From Actinomortierella ambigua (Eukaryota > Mortierellomycota > Mortierellomycetes > Mortierellales > Mortierellaceae): DNA of 64,000 bases. Below are positions 47,640-57,682 of the stretch, piece after piece; the first letter of the stretch is position 1; every line of letters starts with the position of its first letter. The stretch is from assembly GCA_016098155.1 (NCBI GenBank), contig JAAAJB010000036.1:1-64000 (forward strand). Reading direction: 5' to 3'. The notes beneath the pieces are model-generated. The model made no database searches. It had not been told where the DNA came from and worked only from the letters and a program-made list of their open reading frames with translations. A program made the translations under genes and the position numbers.

Positions 47640-47775
47640 CCAGCGCCTGGGCAGGCAGTCTGGTAGTACTGACTGACTGCCTGCCTGGCCCTACCTGCCT
47701 GTCTGCCTGTTTGCCTGTCTACCAGCCTGGTAGACTGACTGGCTGACTGACCGATTGGCTGACTGGCCGATAGCC
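47640..47775. repeat. Degenerate CTGC/CTGA tetranucleotide repeat
   Basis: Many imperfect units of CTGC, CTGT, CTGA and TGAC succeed one another, with two related halves (CTGCCTG units, then GACTGACTGGCTGA units). Short complementary units such as CAGGCAG and CTGCCTG could pair. Confidence 0.7.
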
Positions 47776-48120
47776 TTGCCGAGTCATGGAATATGGATAC
47801 CAGTGAGGGTGGCCTTCTTGTGATCGTGCTCTACACTGCCAGTCTGAAAGACCCACTGTGTGATCAGTTGCTCCGTTGGCTGCAGCTTCCCAAGACGTGT
47901 TCCCAACACAGCAGGAGCAGGCCAGGCGCTGAACGCGATACCTTTTTAAGAACTAGCCGCTGGACAGCCGGTCCCCGAGCAGTGTTAGTTGGTTGGGAGT
48001 TCTTCTTTTCTCCAAAAAAAAAAAAAAAAAAAAAGGGCCGCTTGGCGTTGGCGCGACACGTGATGATGACAACCACCACCCTTCACCTCTGAGCATGCAC
48101 TCACATCTCCTCTCTCTCTC

Positions 48121-48142
48121 CACACACACACACACACACACA
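48121..48142. repeat. (CA)11 microsatellite
   Basis: CA dinucleotide run ending nine bases before the ATG at 48151, within the presumed leader. Confidence 0.85.
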
Positions 48143-48150
48143 TCTCTGAC

Positions 48151-48893
48151 ATGGCATCCTACACTCCCATTGGGGACGACACTCAGTCCTGGTCGTCACA
48201 TGATGTCCTCTTTGGTGAAGCGACCGAGCAGGTACACCACATTCCCTTCCTCTGTTGCCCCTCTCGCCTTACCCCACCTTCTAGACACGAGCTTAGTCAT
48301 ACTCAGGCACAGGAACGACAAACTTTTGCAACACACCTTCCAATACGGAAAGTGACCAAGAGGCGACTCTGAGTGCAGTCTAAGCAGTTTATGATAAGAA
48401 TAGCCACTTACGACAAGAAACCACCCGGAACCCATCAGCTCGTCTGGTGACGTTAAGGAACACACAGCTGCCAAGTCCTTTCTGTGGCGCCCCAACACAC
48501 CTCGGCTTGGAAGGGACTTTGCAGTTTGCACGCCTTGGGGTTTGCAGGGCCAAGCTTGGGGGGAGCTCTTCTTGGCGTCGGTATTAAAGCAGCCATTGAG
48601 CAAGGATATATCAGCATCAATGGCAAAGGAAAAAGTCGTGAACGCGATCAAGCAGGCTATCACCACACCTCCAAAAGGGTACAAACGTGGCCAACCAAAA
48701 CAGCCCTGCCCACCAAAGACAAAACATCGTGATCACGTTTGTGGTCGCGTTTCCTCTCCTTGAGCGCTTCCTTGTGAACAGGAAAAGAAACTAAACATGT
48801 GTCTCTAACACCACTATTTTTTCTTTTTTGTCGTAGGAACGAATGATTGAACAAGGAGCAGGTGGAGTGATTGTCGACTCTGATGGATCATGA
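48151..48893 (+). CDS. Hypothetical small glycine-zipper membrane protein
   Basis: Three exons in phase 0 throughout, 48151-48231, 48514-48678 and 48837-48893, give 100 aa. Exon 1 reads MASYTPIGDDTQSWSSHDVL. Exon 2 supplies a hydrophobic Gly-rich segment (HALGFAGPSLGGALLGVGIKAA) that could form one membrane helix with GxxxG-type packing. Exon 3 ends ERMIEQGAGGVIVDSDGS. I recognise no family. An alternative acceptor at 48548 reads exon 2 in another frame (helical, KEKVVNAIKQ), so the model is tentative. The agreement of three phase-0 junctions and the C/T-rich leader with a (CA)n tract favour a real gene. Confidence 0.45.
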
Positions 48894-49764
48894 TACTAGT
48901 CAATAATCCCACAGAGATATTGTCGAACTTGGAGTACTGACACTTTATTCCGCTTACTCTGTTTGCATCTTGGATAAATAGGCATCACGATCCTTGTCTT
49001 TGTCAGCTTGACACTTCTCTTCTCCATCATCAACACCCACAAGTCTGGAGCGCACCTCATGCTCGGATTCATCATCACAGGATTTGCTCTTTGTCTCGGA
49101 CACCTGGTACGTTTTGTTGGCAGACGGAAAAGGGATATATCCGACGGCATGTGCGTTACCATACTGATGAGTACCCTCCTGCGCACCCCTCATACTTGAA
49201 TAGCTAAGGGCATGGAGGAATGGAGATTTAGGTATGCCGATCATCCGGAGCTGCGTTTTTCGATATGTTGGATTCACACACTTCGGACCTACAATTAGAC
49301 TCACCGCTTTGCTCTTCCTTTTACCTCTGCCTTCACGTCCTAACGCCATCTTTGAACATTTTTTCTTTTGTCGTGGCCGTCGCCCTCTCCAGACCCAAAG
49401 TTTAAATACTTTGTACGTCACCGCGCGTTTGTTCGACTTATTTGGCATGGAAGGACTTGTGAGGAAAACCTTGACACTAACAACCCAAGTCATCACCCTC
49501 TATTGTACCGCAATAGATCCTTACACAAACCGTCCTCCTCACTCTTCTCTGCATCATTGCCAATGTGTACTTTTGGTCATAATAGCTCCTGTATCTCTTG
49601 TTGTTCGAATGTAGAGCAACCACGTTTATTATTCTTTCTGGTGTGTTTTGAGTTGTGGCGATGCCAATTTTTTTTTAGGCCAGTACAAAAGGGCAAGGGG
49701 CGAATTTTTTTTGTACCTTTTTTTTGTTCTCACCCATCCCTCACCCACCTTTACAACTTACAGG
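48894..49764. other. Intergenic region before F-box gene 2
   Basis: About 870 bases. Open frames on both strands are short and not protein-like. The right part is pyrimidine-rich leader. Confidence 0.5.
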
Positions 49765-51717
49765 ATGCAACCACCTCACCGGACAACACCTTTCGACCTT
49801 CCCGAACTTGTTGCGATCATTATTCGCTATCTGGGATTTCGCGACAAGATAGCCTGCCTATTCGTATGCCGGAGATGGCATGAGTTCTTCAGAAACCATG
49901 TGTTTGGAGAGCAAGTGCTTCACAAGCTTGACGCTCAATACCCAACTCGCCTTCAGGCCGTGGGTCGATATGCTCGCGATCTCAAGGCTTATTTCGCTGT
50001 CGGTGACCTGGACCTGAGCATTGTATCCACCCACTGCCCCAACATCCTTGCTCTCGACGTCGAGGTTGATCAGTATGCTACAGACAAGAATTTTGAGGAG
50101 TTCATGGAGTGCATGTCTATACAGCATCTGGTGCTGCGTATTCGTCATAGACACAGCGCCCACAAACGTCTGGCATCTGTCACTCGACTACAGAGGATCA
50201 AGAGTCTCGATGTTCGAAGCTTTTGCGCTACTGCGATATGCATCCAGCCAGAAAGGCTCGTCACCCTACTCCAAGCGATGCCTTCTTTGTCGTCGCTCTT
50301 CCTCAACATCCAATTCCAAGGTCAAATCGACAGACTCTATGCACCCTACCCGTCCCCGCCAACACCTCCTCAGCAGATACCCAGCGTCTTTTTGACAGAT
50401 GCAGCCTCTTCATCATCCACTCCTGGAGAACATATCACCCTCCCTCCTCCTCGGACACCCTACTGGTCCAGACTCAGTGGATTTTTTAAAAAACCGAAGG
50501 AATTCGCGGAGGGTTCCCTTCAGGCCGTTCAAGTACAAGAGCCATGGAGAACATTTATACCTCGGGTTTTCACCACCGAGGAGCTTCGGAGGCTGACACC
50601 CCACGATGTACCTGCATCACATGGCCTTTTTGACCAACCACTTGACCTTACCACCGCGATCCCCAGCTTGACAACACTCCACGTTTTTGAGGATAGTACA
50701 TTAGAGTTTGGGACGCTGGCCAATGCTCTCTTCCCTCTGCTACCAAGCTTGAGAGAGCTGGTGCTTGATTTTGGCTGCCGACGCGATGGTTCGAGCAAGG
50801 GGCTTGCAGCCGTCATCCCAAACTGCCCTCACCTTCAATCTCTCACGATTTACAATCTCGACTGTGTCCCAGACCCTACAGACTATGTTCCTGCTCTCCA
50901 GGTCGATGCACAGAAGGTTGTAAAGTCGTTTCTTTCCAACCTGCCTCCGACGCTTCGCGAGCTGACTCTGAAGCGCGTTTACGTGGACGATATGAAGGAG
51001 AAGCCAGCCAATATACTGCTCTGCATCCCGACCGAGACGCGAAAACACCTTCACAAGCTGGTGGCTGAACGTCTCGACCACCAACAGGCAGCAACACATG
51101 ATTTCCTGGTCGGATGCCAATCCCTACGTGAGCTGCGCCTGGCAGAGTTTGTCTCCTTACAGCGAACTCCCAGTTCGCCGGCGATCCCTATCCATCCACC
51201 GCTGTACTATTCCACGAACAGCCTCTACCAGCGATCGGATTACTTTCTGGGCAGCATTCTCGAGCCTTGGAGTTGTACTTGGATGTTGGAATGTGTCGAC
51301 CTTGAGGGGTACCCGATAATCGAGCAAGACGCCATGGCTGCCTGGCTGGACAGGCTGGCCAGGATGCCGCGATTGAGCAAGCTCGTGTTGTCCGTCCATC
51401 AAGTGAAGCTGATGCTCAAGGCACGCGGCCAAAGGATCCCAAGCGTCGACGGCGCAGATGATGTGCTGCTGCAGCATGTCCGGCAACTGCGGCTCAACGT
51501 GGTCAGCGTCACCGCTCCTCCACCGCGTATTAATGTTGGTCGGATGCACTGGTCAGAGGGCACGCTTGGCGAGAGCGAGCTCCGCGAGTTGCTTGAGATG
51601 ATGCCTCGTGTCAGCTCATTACGCTACATAGGGCATGTGTATCCACTTTTTCACGATGCTGCGCGTTGGCTCGAGGAGAATCGACCGCACCTCCAAGTAC
51701 TTCATGTTCTCCAATAA
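49765..51717 (+). CDS. F-box/LRR-like protein 2
   Basis: Intronless, 650 aa from the ATG at 49765 (MQPPHRTTPFDLPEL), which begins just before the F-box (residues ~8-50: LPELVAIIIRYLGFRDKIACLFVCRRWHEFFRNHVF). Leucine-rich repeat-like segments follow (LDLSIVSTHCPNILALDV, RIKSLDVRSF, MPSLSSLFLNIQF, LFPLLPSLRELVLDF, CPHLQSLTIYNLD, LPPTLRELTLKRVYV, CQSLRELRLAEF, WMLECVDLEGYPI, MPRVSSLRYIGHV). A Pro/Ser-rich, probably disordered segment at ~195-265 interrupts the repeats. Predicted adaptor of an SCF ubiquitin ligase with unknown target. It shares the F-box lead-in with the gene at 41835 but little else, so they are family members rather than recent duplicates. Confidence 0.85.
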   Translation: MQPPHRTTPFDLPELVAIIIRYLGFRDKIACLFVCRRWHEFFRNHVFGEQVLHKLDAQYPTRLQAVGRYARDLKAYFAVGDLDLSIVSTHCPNILALDVEVDQYATDKNFEEFMECMSIQHLVLRIRHRHSAHKRLASVTRLQRIKSLDVRSFCATAICIQPERLVTLLQAMPSLSSLFLNIQFQGQIDRLYAPYPSPPTPPQQIPSVFLTDAASSSSTPGEHITLPPPRTPYWSRLSGFFKKPKEFAEGSLQAVQVQEPWRTFIPRVFTTEELRRLTPHDVPASHGLFDQPLDLTTAIPSLTTLHVFEDSTLEFGTLANALFPLLPSLRELVLDFGCRRDGSSKGLAAVIPNCPHLQSLTIYNLDCVPDPTDYVPALQVDAQKVVKSFLSNLPPTLRELTLKRVYVDDMKEKPANILLCIPTETRKHLHKLVAERLDHQQAATHDFLVGCQSLRELRLAEFVSLQRTPSSPAIPIHPPLYYSTNSLYQRSDYFLGSILEPWSCTWMLECVDLEGYPIIEQDAMAAWLDRLARMPRLSKLVLSVHQVKLMLKARGQRIPSVDGADDVLLQHVRQLRLNVVSVTAPPPRINVGRMHWSEGTLGESELRELLEMMPRVSSLRYIGHVYPLFHDAARWLEENRPHLQVLHVLQ

Positions 51718-51881
51718 AAAAAAAAGGAGCGCAATGAGATCATCATTTTAGATTTTTTTTTCACACCTTTTCTTTCCTTTCATCCTTCCACACGCACCAC
51801 ACCACAATTCACACATACCCTCTACTCCTCTCCTTTTTCAACCAGATAAGCCCTCCTTCATTTTCTACCCCTCCCTTCGTC

Positions 51882-53407
51882 ATGGCGTTGTTTTTGAAGA
51901 AACCCTTTGCAGAGAACGTTGCGCGGCTTTTGCGATCGAGCGCTCCACTTTATCGGGCGCCAATGACAGTCGCTCGATCATCTCCACGGCTGTCGACGGT
52001 GTGGCAGAAAAATGTACCGGCCGCCGCTTATAAAAACCTTGTCAAAGTCGGCACCCCGCCATACGTACTCTTTTCAACTGTCTCGGCCACATATTCTCCA
52101 TCCACTTCTACTTCCGCAGATAAGCACAAAAATATGCCAGGTAGGTGGTTTTCGATCGAAGGCGCTGGATGTATGGGGAAGGGGAAGAGGGGGGGGTCTG
52201 TCCTTGCACGTGTACTGTTGAAAAGTGGGGTATATTAACGACGAACTTTATGAATTCTTTCCATTCGTTTCTCTCCATCTCACCCATTCTCCTCCATTCT
52301 TTCGAAAAAATGCCAGTCGACGTCAACAACTTCTTTGACCTCAAGGCCAAGGACAAGGCCAAGCAGGAAATCAGTATGCAAACCTTTGAGAACAAGGTTA
52401 TCCTTGTCGTCAACGTTGCTAGCAAGTGTGGCTTCACGCCGCAGGTAAGTTGTTTTTTTTTTTCTTGGTTCGTGCACACACAGCAAGACGTGTCGTTTAC
52501 TGCGCTCGCCAACCCATGAACTAATGGACATGATTCTTTTTTTGTGCAATAGTACACTGGGCTTGAGGAGCTGTACAAGAAGTATAAGGACCAAGGTCTT
52601 GTCATCATCGGCTTCCCTTGCAACCAGTTTGGTGGCCAGGTATGTTTAGCTTATCAGTGGACACCTCCTCCCCCCCCCCCAAAAAAACACACCTAGTGTG
52701 TTTCGGTTTTTCACACGAATGATAAATCTTCCCTCGATGGCATCATTGTGATAGTCGACTGACACATCGCTTCCTTTTTCTCTTCTGTTGTATTCGCCTG
52801 TAGGAACCTGGCAATGAAGAAGGTATTTTCTTGCCTTCCTTGGGAGTAGCACCTTTTTAGGCTTTGTTTGGGCGCTGAGAAAATTACGGCGGCGTTGGGC
52901 GTCAAAGCGTGGACATTTGAACAGCGTTTTCCTTCGCTGGCGTGGACAAACAAAAATTTTCGGACCATGCTCCCGATTGAATTGGACACTCCTAAAAGAG
53001 GACAGGGGCAAAAAGAAAAAAAAAAATGGCTCACACCAAATCACACCACTCAGGATAATACAGGAGTGGCAGTGTTGGTGTGAAGAGCTGCTTAATTGTG
53101 TTCTCTGTTTGATATTGACCAACGCTTTTTTTTTTTTCTTTTGGCCAACCCTATAGAGATCGAGTCGTTCTGCCAGGTCAACTTTGGCGTGACCTTCCCC
53201 CTGATGGCCAAGATTGATGTCAATGGCGAGAAGGAGGACCCCGTCTATGCGTGGCTCAAGTCTCAAAAGGCGGGTCTGATGGGCCTCCAGCGCATCAAGT
53301 GGAACTTTGAGAAGTTCCTCATCAACCGCGAGGGCAAGGTCGTTGAGCGCTACTCGTCGATCACCACTCCTTCTGCTATTGCCAAGGACATTGAGAAGCT
53401 GCTTTAA
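51882..53407 (+). CDS. Glutathione peroxidase-like thiol peroxidase, long (predicted mitochondrial) form
   Basis: Reduces lipid and hydrogen peroxides. Exons 51882-52140, 52317-52444, 52553-52639, 52804-52822 (19-base microexon) and 53157-53407 give 247 aa. The core follows the GPX family: [19 protein letters not shown] (peroxidatic Cys124), [18 protein letters not shown] (Gln158), [13 protein letters not shown] (Cys170, probable resolving Cys), [16 protein letters not shown]. Cys instead of selenocysteine and the spaced Cys170 suggest a thioredoxin-dependent 2-Cys enzyme as in yeast Gpx3. Exon 1 supplies ~84 residues rich in Arg, Ala and Ser with few acidic residues ([20 protein letters not shown]), a likely mitochondrial targeting sequence. 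Convergent with the transporter gene. Confidence 0.92.
52310..53407 (+). CDS. Glutathione peroxidase, short (predicted cytosolic) form from an alternative start
   Basis: The ATG at 52310, inside the first intron of the long form, is in frame with exon 2 and yields [12 protein letters not shown] and a 163-aa enzyme of usual GPX length (peroxidatic Cys40). Exons 52310-52444, 52553-52639, 52804-52822, 53157-53407. The bases before it form a C/T-rich leader like other starts here. Exon 1 of the long form ends with the same ATGCCAG that precedes the exon 2 acceptor, so both forms share the residues M-P-V at the junction. Confidence 0.6.
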
Positions 53408-54030
53408 AGAAAGAAATACGGAAACGCGTATGCAGTGAAGTTGTTTACTTTTTTTTTTTCCCAAAACCCGTAGCCATCAACACTTTTTTTTGTACTCTAT
53501 TTTACCCTGCCTCCCGTCCGGAGTGAATACAATTTGATTGATTTGATTTGATTTGATGTGTATGATTTTTAAGGTAGCATATGCCATATGCTCAATTCCG
53601 ACCTCAATGTAGAGCTAAGAAATACCATCGAGGTCGGACTCATAGCCTGGCTGGAGATTTTATCTGCCATCAACCAACATAATGTCCGGCAAGAGAGGGA
53701 AAAAGGACTGACGCCCCCATTCTTACTCCCCTACCAGCCGAGCGACAAGGATCCATTGAACGAATCAGCAGTACAGCATCAAGGTGGGATGGCTTTTGAA
53801 GATTAGGAAGATGAAAACAAGTGGCCTTATATATTGCGAAACGCTTGGTTTCTGTGGCTTGTATTATTTTACAAAGTTCGGCTGCGAACTCCTCGCGCCA
53901 GCTAAAAGCTTAAGGTATACTGGGGTGTCTATCTATAAAAGACAGGCGGGTAGCCGGGGGGGGGTGGTTGATGGTGGCGGTAGTGGTGGTAGAGAGTGGG
54001 GAGATCAGAATAGGAGGAAATACCTTTTTT
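53408..54030. other. Convergent 3' region between glutathione peroxidase and the amino-acid transporter
   Basis: 623 bases holding the 3' ends of both genes, a (TTTGA)n repeat and an isolated 72-codon frame at 53588 that looks non-coding. Confidence 0.5.
53533..53557. repeat. (TTTGA)5-like pentanucleotide repeat
   Basis: Tandem TTTGA/TTGAT units in the 3' flank of the peroxidase gene. Confidence 0.8.
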
Positions 54031-56599
54031 TTAGGAGTCTCCGCGGACCATCTTGCCAACAGTGATCGAGGTGGACAGGATCATGACAAAGATGCCAAAG
54101 ACAACCAGACAGGCAGCACCAACGTCATGCCACAAGACCGTCTTGCGATACCGGACCTGAGAGGATCTGGCCTTGGTGGTGGTACCAATCTTGGTCGACG
54201 ATGATGACAGCAAGGTGGCTGCACCAAAGGACTGAAGCGATGACTCGGATGGAGAGGAGGATGGCAGCACAGCGCCGTACGATCTCGGCGTAGGTCGGAA
54301 AAGGGGAGTCTTGCTGTCAGGGGCACTATGCATGGTTGGTACCCACTTGCGCCCTTCCTCCACATCATCATCCTCATCATCTTCATCGTCGTCATCGTCA
54401 TCCATGACGGCTGTCTCCTCGTTGTCGCTCTGATCATACTCGTAGATCATCGCGTGTCCGACCTGCATCTCTTCTCCTCCCTCGTCCTCGTCATCCGCAC
54501 CAGCAAAGCTCGATCTTTGACGCGACCGTCTTCGCGTCTGATCCTTCGACATGAGATAATCGCGAGTCGCGCACTCGCGCCGCAGACGCTCTTCCGAGGA
54601 CCAAAACACCAAAAAGTAGCAAGTGCCCGGGATGATGTAGGCCAGGAACGTGGCACACAATCCGCCGATCAGCTGGTACGCGATGCCGAGATCGGTTAGG
54701 AACAAGCCGCAGACCAATGACACCGCAAACAATGCCAGGGTCGTCAGCACATGTTCGGTGGTGGTTGGCCAACGTGCGCTGCCTGCATCTCCCTCATGAC
54801 CCAACAGCTTGTGCGCTGCTGATCGAGCTGGGTAAAACGCCTGTGGGTAGGTCAGGAACATGGAGAAGCCCAAGAGGCCGCGACCGACGTTGATCAGCGT
54901 GTCCTGCGGTGGGAACGAGTTGAAGATGTTGGGCTGGACATCGGCGCCGAAACAGAGGAAGCCGATCAGGGCAAACACAAACGAGATCAGCCATGACGCA
55001 AAGACGGCTGTGCCGGTCGTTGTCGCCCACCGAGCGCGGGTTGGGCGTTTGAGCGTCATAAAGTTCATAAAGGCATTCTGGGTCGACATCAAGGCAAAGG
55101 CCATCACGCCGATCGCCGGGAAGACATTGTTGCCGACAAAGGTCAGCTCGTGGTCGTGCTCGGGCGCATAGTGCAGTCCTCGGATCGCTACCACAAAGAG
55201 AACAGGTGGAAGAAGCATGACGGAGACGATTGATACGCGTGCTAGGGAACCAATCGAACGGAAAAATAGGAGGGGCATGATCTAAAAAAAAAAATAATAA
55301 AATAGAATGATATAAAAACAAACAAATTAGAATGATGATCCCCAGATCTGATTCCTTTCCTCTTTGGGAAACCTTTGGTGACATTACAAAAAGGATAGAA
55401 GACCAAAAGACAATAGTACGGCGCTCGGCAGTGACGCCAAAAAGGCTCAGGACCACGGGGATGGTGTCACCAATAACCACCAGGTACGTGATACATGCGC
55501 CACCGGTAAGCAGAAAGACCATGTTGTTCAGCAAGTAGAATCCAAAGCGTCCCATGGTTACTACAGGTTGGAAAAGTGAGGGAAAGTAAAATATGGGTCA
55601 ATGATGCACAAACTTTGACTTCCTTTTCACTCCTTGAAGCACACGCAAAAAACACTACCTTCACACAAATGAGCAAAACGATAGACATGGATACGCTTGC
55701 CAGTGACAATCAGCAAATTCAAGGCCACCCATGTAAAGACAGCGACTACCACCGAAAGGATGATGCCAAGGCCAAAGCCGCTCTCCCTAAAACAATACGG
55801 CAACCAGATGTAATAAGAATTTTTGAGTAAACACCATGTTGCTCAGTTCACCACGGAAGTCAACCCTCTCTCTTTTTTTTTTTTTGAGCAGATCTTCTGA
55901 GGTTATGAAAGAGGGGTAACGCAGTAAAGGGGGTAGGACAAGGGGCAGAATAAAGAACAAGAAAAAAAGGGTACAAGAGGTGGGGGGGGCAGGGAGGGAA
56001 GGAGCAAGGAGCGCATGTGTGGGGGTAGGAGGGAACAATGTCCGAAAATACCAAGACTAAGGAGAGTGGAATGGACGGGCGGAGTTGTTGACTTACTTCA
56101 TAGCAAACGCAAGGGCCAGGACGCCAGAGCCGACTGTGCAGTTGAGGAGGTTGAACGACACTATAGGAACCCCACCACCACCACCATCGCATGGTTGTGA
56201 AGAAAGAAAGAGAGTGTGTTTTTGTGTGTGAAACGTTGTGAACTGTGATTAGTCAAGTTAAGAGATCACATCGGCTGCGGGATACTGATGATGAGATGAA
56301 CTTTGAGAATGATGTGCTATTTCTGCCCAGTCTTACTGCCTCCTTGCCTCCTCCAGACTGCGCCCAGAGACGAAAGAACAGGAAAAATAGGGTCTGAGTG
56401 ACGGTGCGGGGGGAGGGGGGAATGAGTGGATGGCCATTTGCCTCTCTCTTCCGTTCACTCTCTCAGAGTCAGAAAAAAAAAAGAAGAGAGACAGAAGACA
56501 CACACACAATAGACACACCATACCCTCTGCAATGGAACATGTCCCTGCTCCTGGCCGATCGGCGAGGCTAGTATTGCTTCGTGATGAAGTCAGCGGCAT
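54031..56599 (-). CDS. Amino acid transporter, AAAP/AVT family
   Basis: Proton-coupled amino-acid carrier of vacuole or plasma membrane. Exons 56599-56524, 56160-56097, 55786-55659, 55560-55388 and 55281-54031 give 563 aa. Typical features: SFNLLNCTVGSGVLALAFAMK (first helix with the GSG break), GFGLGIILSVVVAVFTWVALNLLIVTGK, FGFYLLNNMVFLLTGGACITYLVVIGDTIP, FVGNNVFPAIGVMAFALMSTQNAF, GTAVFASWLISFVFALIGFLCFG, HVLTTLALFAVSLVCGLFLTDLGIAYQLIGGLCATFLAYIIPGTCYF, and a last helix near the C-terminus. About eleven membrane segments. A ~150-residue acidic, Ser-rich loop (~385-530) is inserted before the last helix, a common site of regulation. The N-terminal tail is short (~25 residues). Confidence 0.92.
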
Positions 56600-57682
56600 G
56601 GCGAGGTAAGGGATACCAGTTGTAGCTGGGATGTGTTGAGAGCAAGATCTGTAAGGGAAAGTGTCGTCGGATCTGCAACAGGCGAAGAGAGTTGAAGCAA
56701 TGGAGGGTGTGGTGGATGGATGTCGGGTGGAAAATGTGTGTGTGAAGGAGAGGGGAGGTTATGATTCTTGCTACCCTTTGGCCAAGAGAGGTCAAAGACC
56801 AGCAAGGTATAGGGAATGGGAAGGGTGTGTGGATGAGCCAAGGAGAGACGAGGAAAGAACGTTAATAGAGGTGCATGAGTGAAAAGCAGTGGAGAAGAAG
56901 GAGAAGAAAGGAAGAAGAAGAAGAAGAAGAAGAAGCAAGGAAAGAAGAAAAACATAATTGATTGAAGAGAGGAGCGAATCGCGTGCTTTGGGAGCGATGC
57001 CCCAGCAATGTCCGTGTGACAGACCTGACAGAGATGACTCGCACAAGTAAATTTAGAGTTTCTTTGACCCTTTTGAAAGCAATGGTAAGCAAGGAGACTG
57101 AAGAACCCTACCTGAGAATGAGCATTCACACTGCAGGCCTCGTTAAAGACGCACATGAAGCATGATTCGGTCTCCGGTTTGCCTCGTCGTACTCCAGACG
57201 TCGATAGTCCCCGGGACAACTGCACCATAAAAAAGTACTCGTATACTGACTGACGATCGCGTGCCTGTCACACATGCTAAGGGATCGGCCAAACACCATC
57301 CTTCCCTCCCCTCACCGAATGCAAGCAAACAAGAATCACCTGAATCACAAGAAAACGAAGAGGGGAGAGCAACAATAACAATCGTCTACAAATGCTTCCT
57401 CCCCTTCCCCCTTTTCCATTCTCCACAATGGCAACCAAAATGGGAGTGCAAACTCTTTTTGGTCCTATGCTTTACGGCTAAGGTTGACTGCCCATTGCCG
57501 GGGTGTGTTTGCATCGACAAGGGGAAAAACAAACGGGACGCATCAATATGCAACAGCGCCACACTTCTAAGCGAAACAGAAAAGGCACAAAGAAAACAAA
57601 AAGGGGCAGCCCTGGATATGGAACAAGAAACATAGAAAAAAAACAAAACAAAAATTACATTGATATATATTGGACATCAGTA
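56600..57682. other. Intergenic region between the transporter and methyltransferase genes
   Basis: About 1.1 kb. On the minus strand it contains a C/T-rich leader for the transporter (including a GAA/TTC repeat) and the 3' end of the methyltransferase. No exon recognised. Confidence 0.5.
56911..56935. repeat. (GAA)n microsatellite
   Basis: GAA trinucleotide run within a longer purine stretch, upstream of the transporter start (TTC on the coding strand). Confidence 0.85.

Larger units (their letters stand above)
47053..48150. other. Intergenic region between COPI gamma and the glycine-zipper gene
   Basis: About 1.1 kb. The minus-strand side is a long C/T-rich leader of COPI gamma. The middle has a tetranucleotide-repeat stretch (47640-47775), and an A run of ~20 lies at about 48016-48035. 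No exon recognised. Confidence 0.5.

Noticed and set aside
47640..47775. CRISPR-like array
   Set aside because: The repeats are 4 bases, degenerate and lack unique spacers; the organism is a eukaryote.
48196..48684. 162-codon minus-strand frame
   Set aside because: Overlaps the possible glycine-zipper gene on the other strand; no recognisable motif and no supporting promoter.
53588..53806. 72-codon plus-strand frame
   Set aside because: Lies between two convergent 3' ends with no promoter or family similarity; length is within chance.
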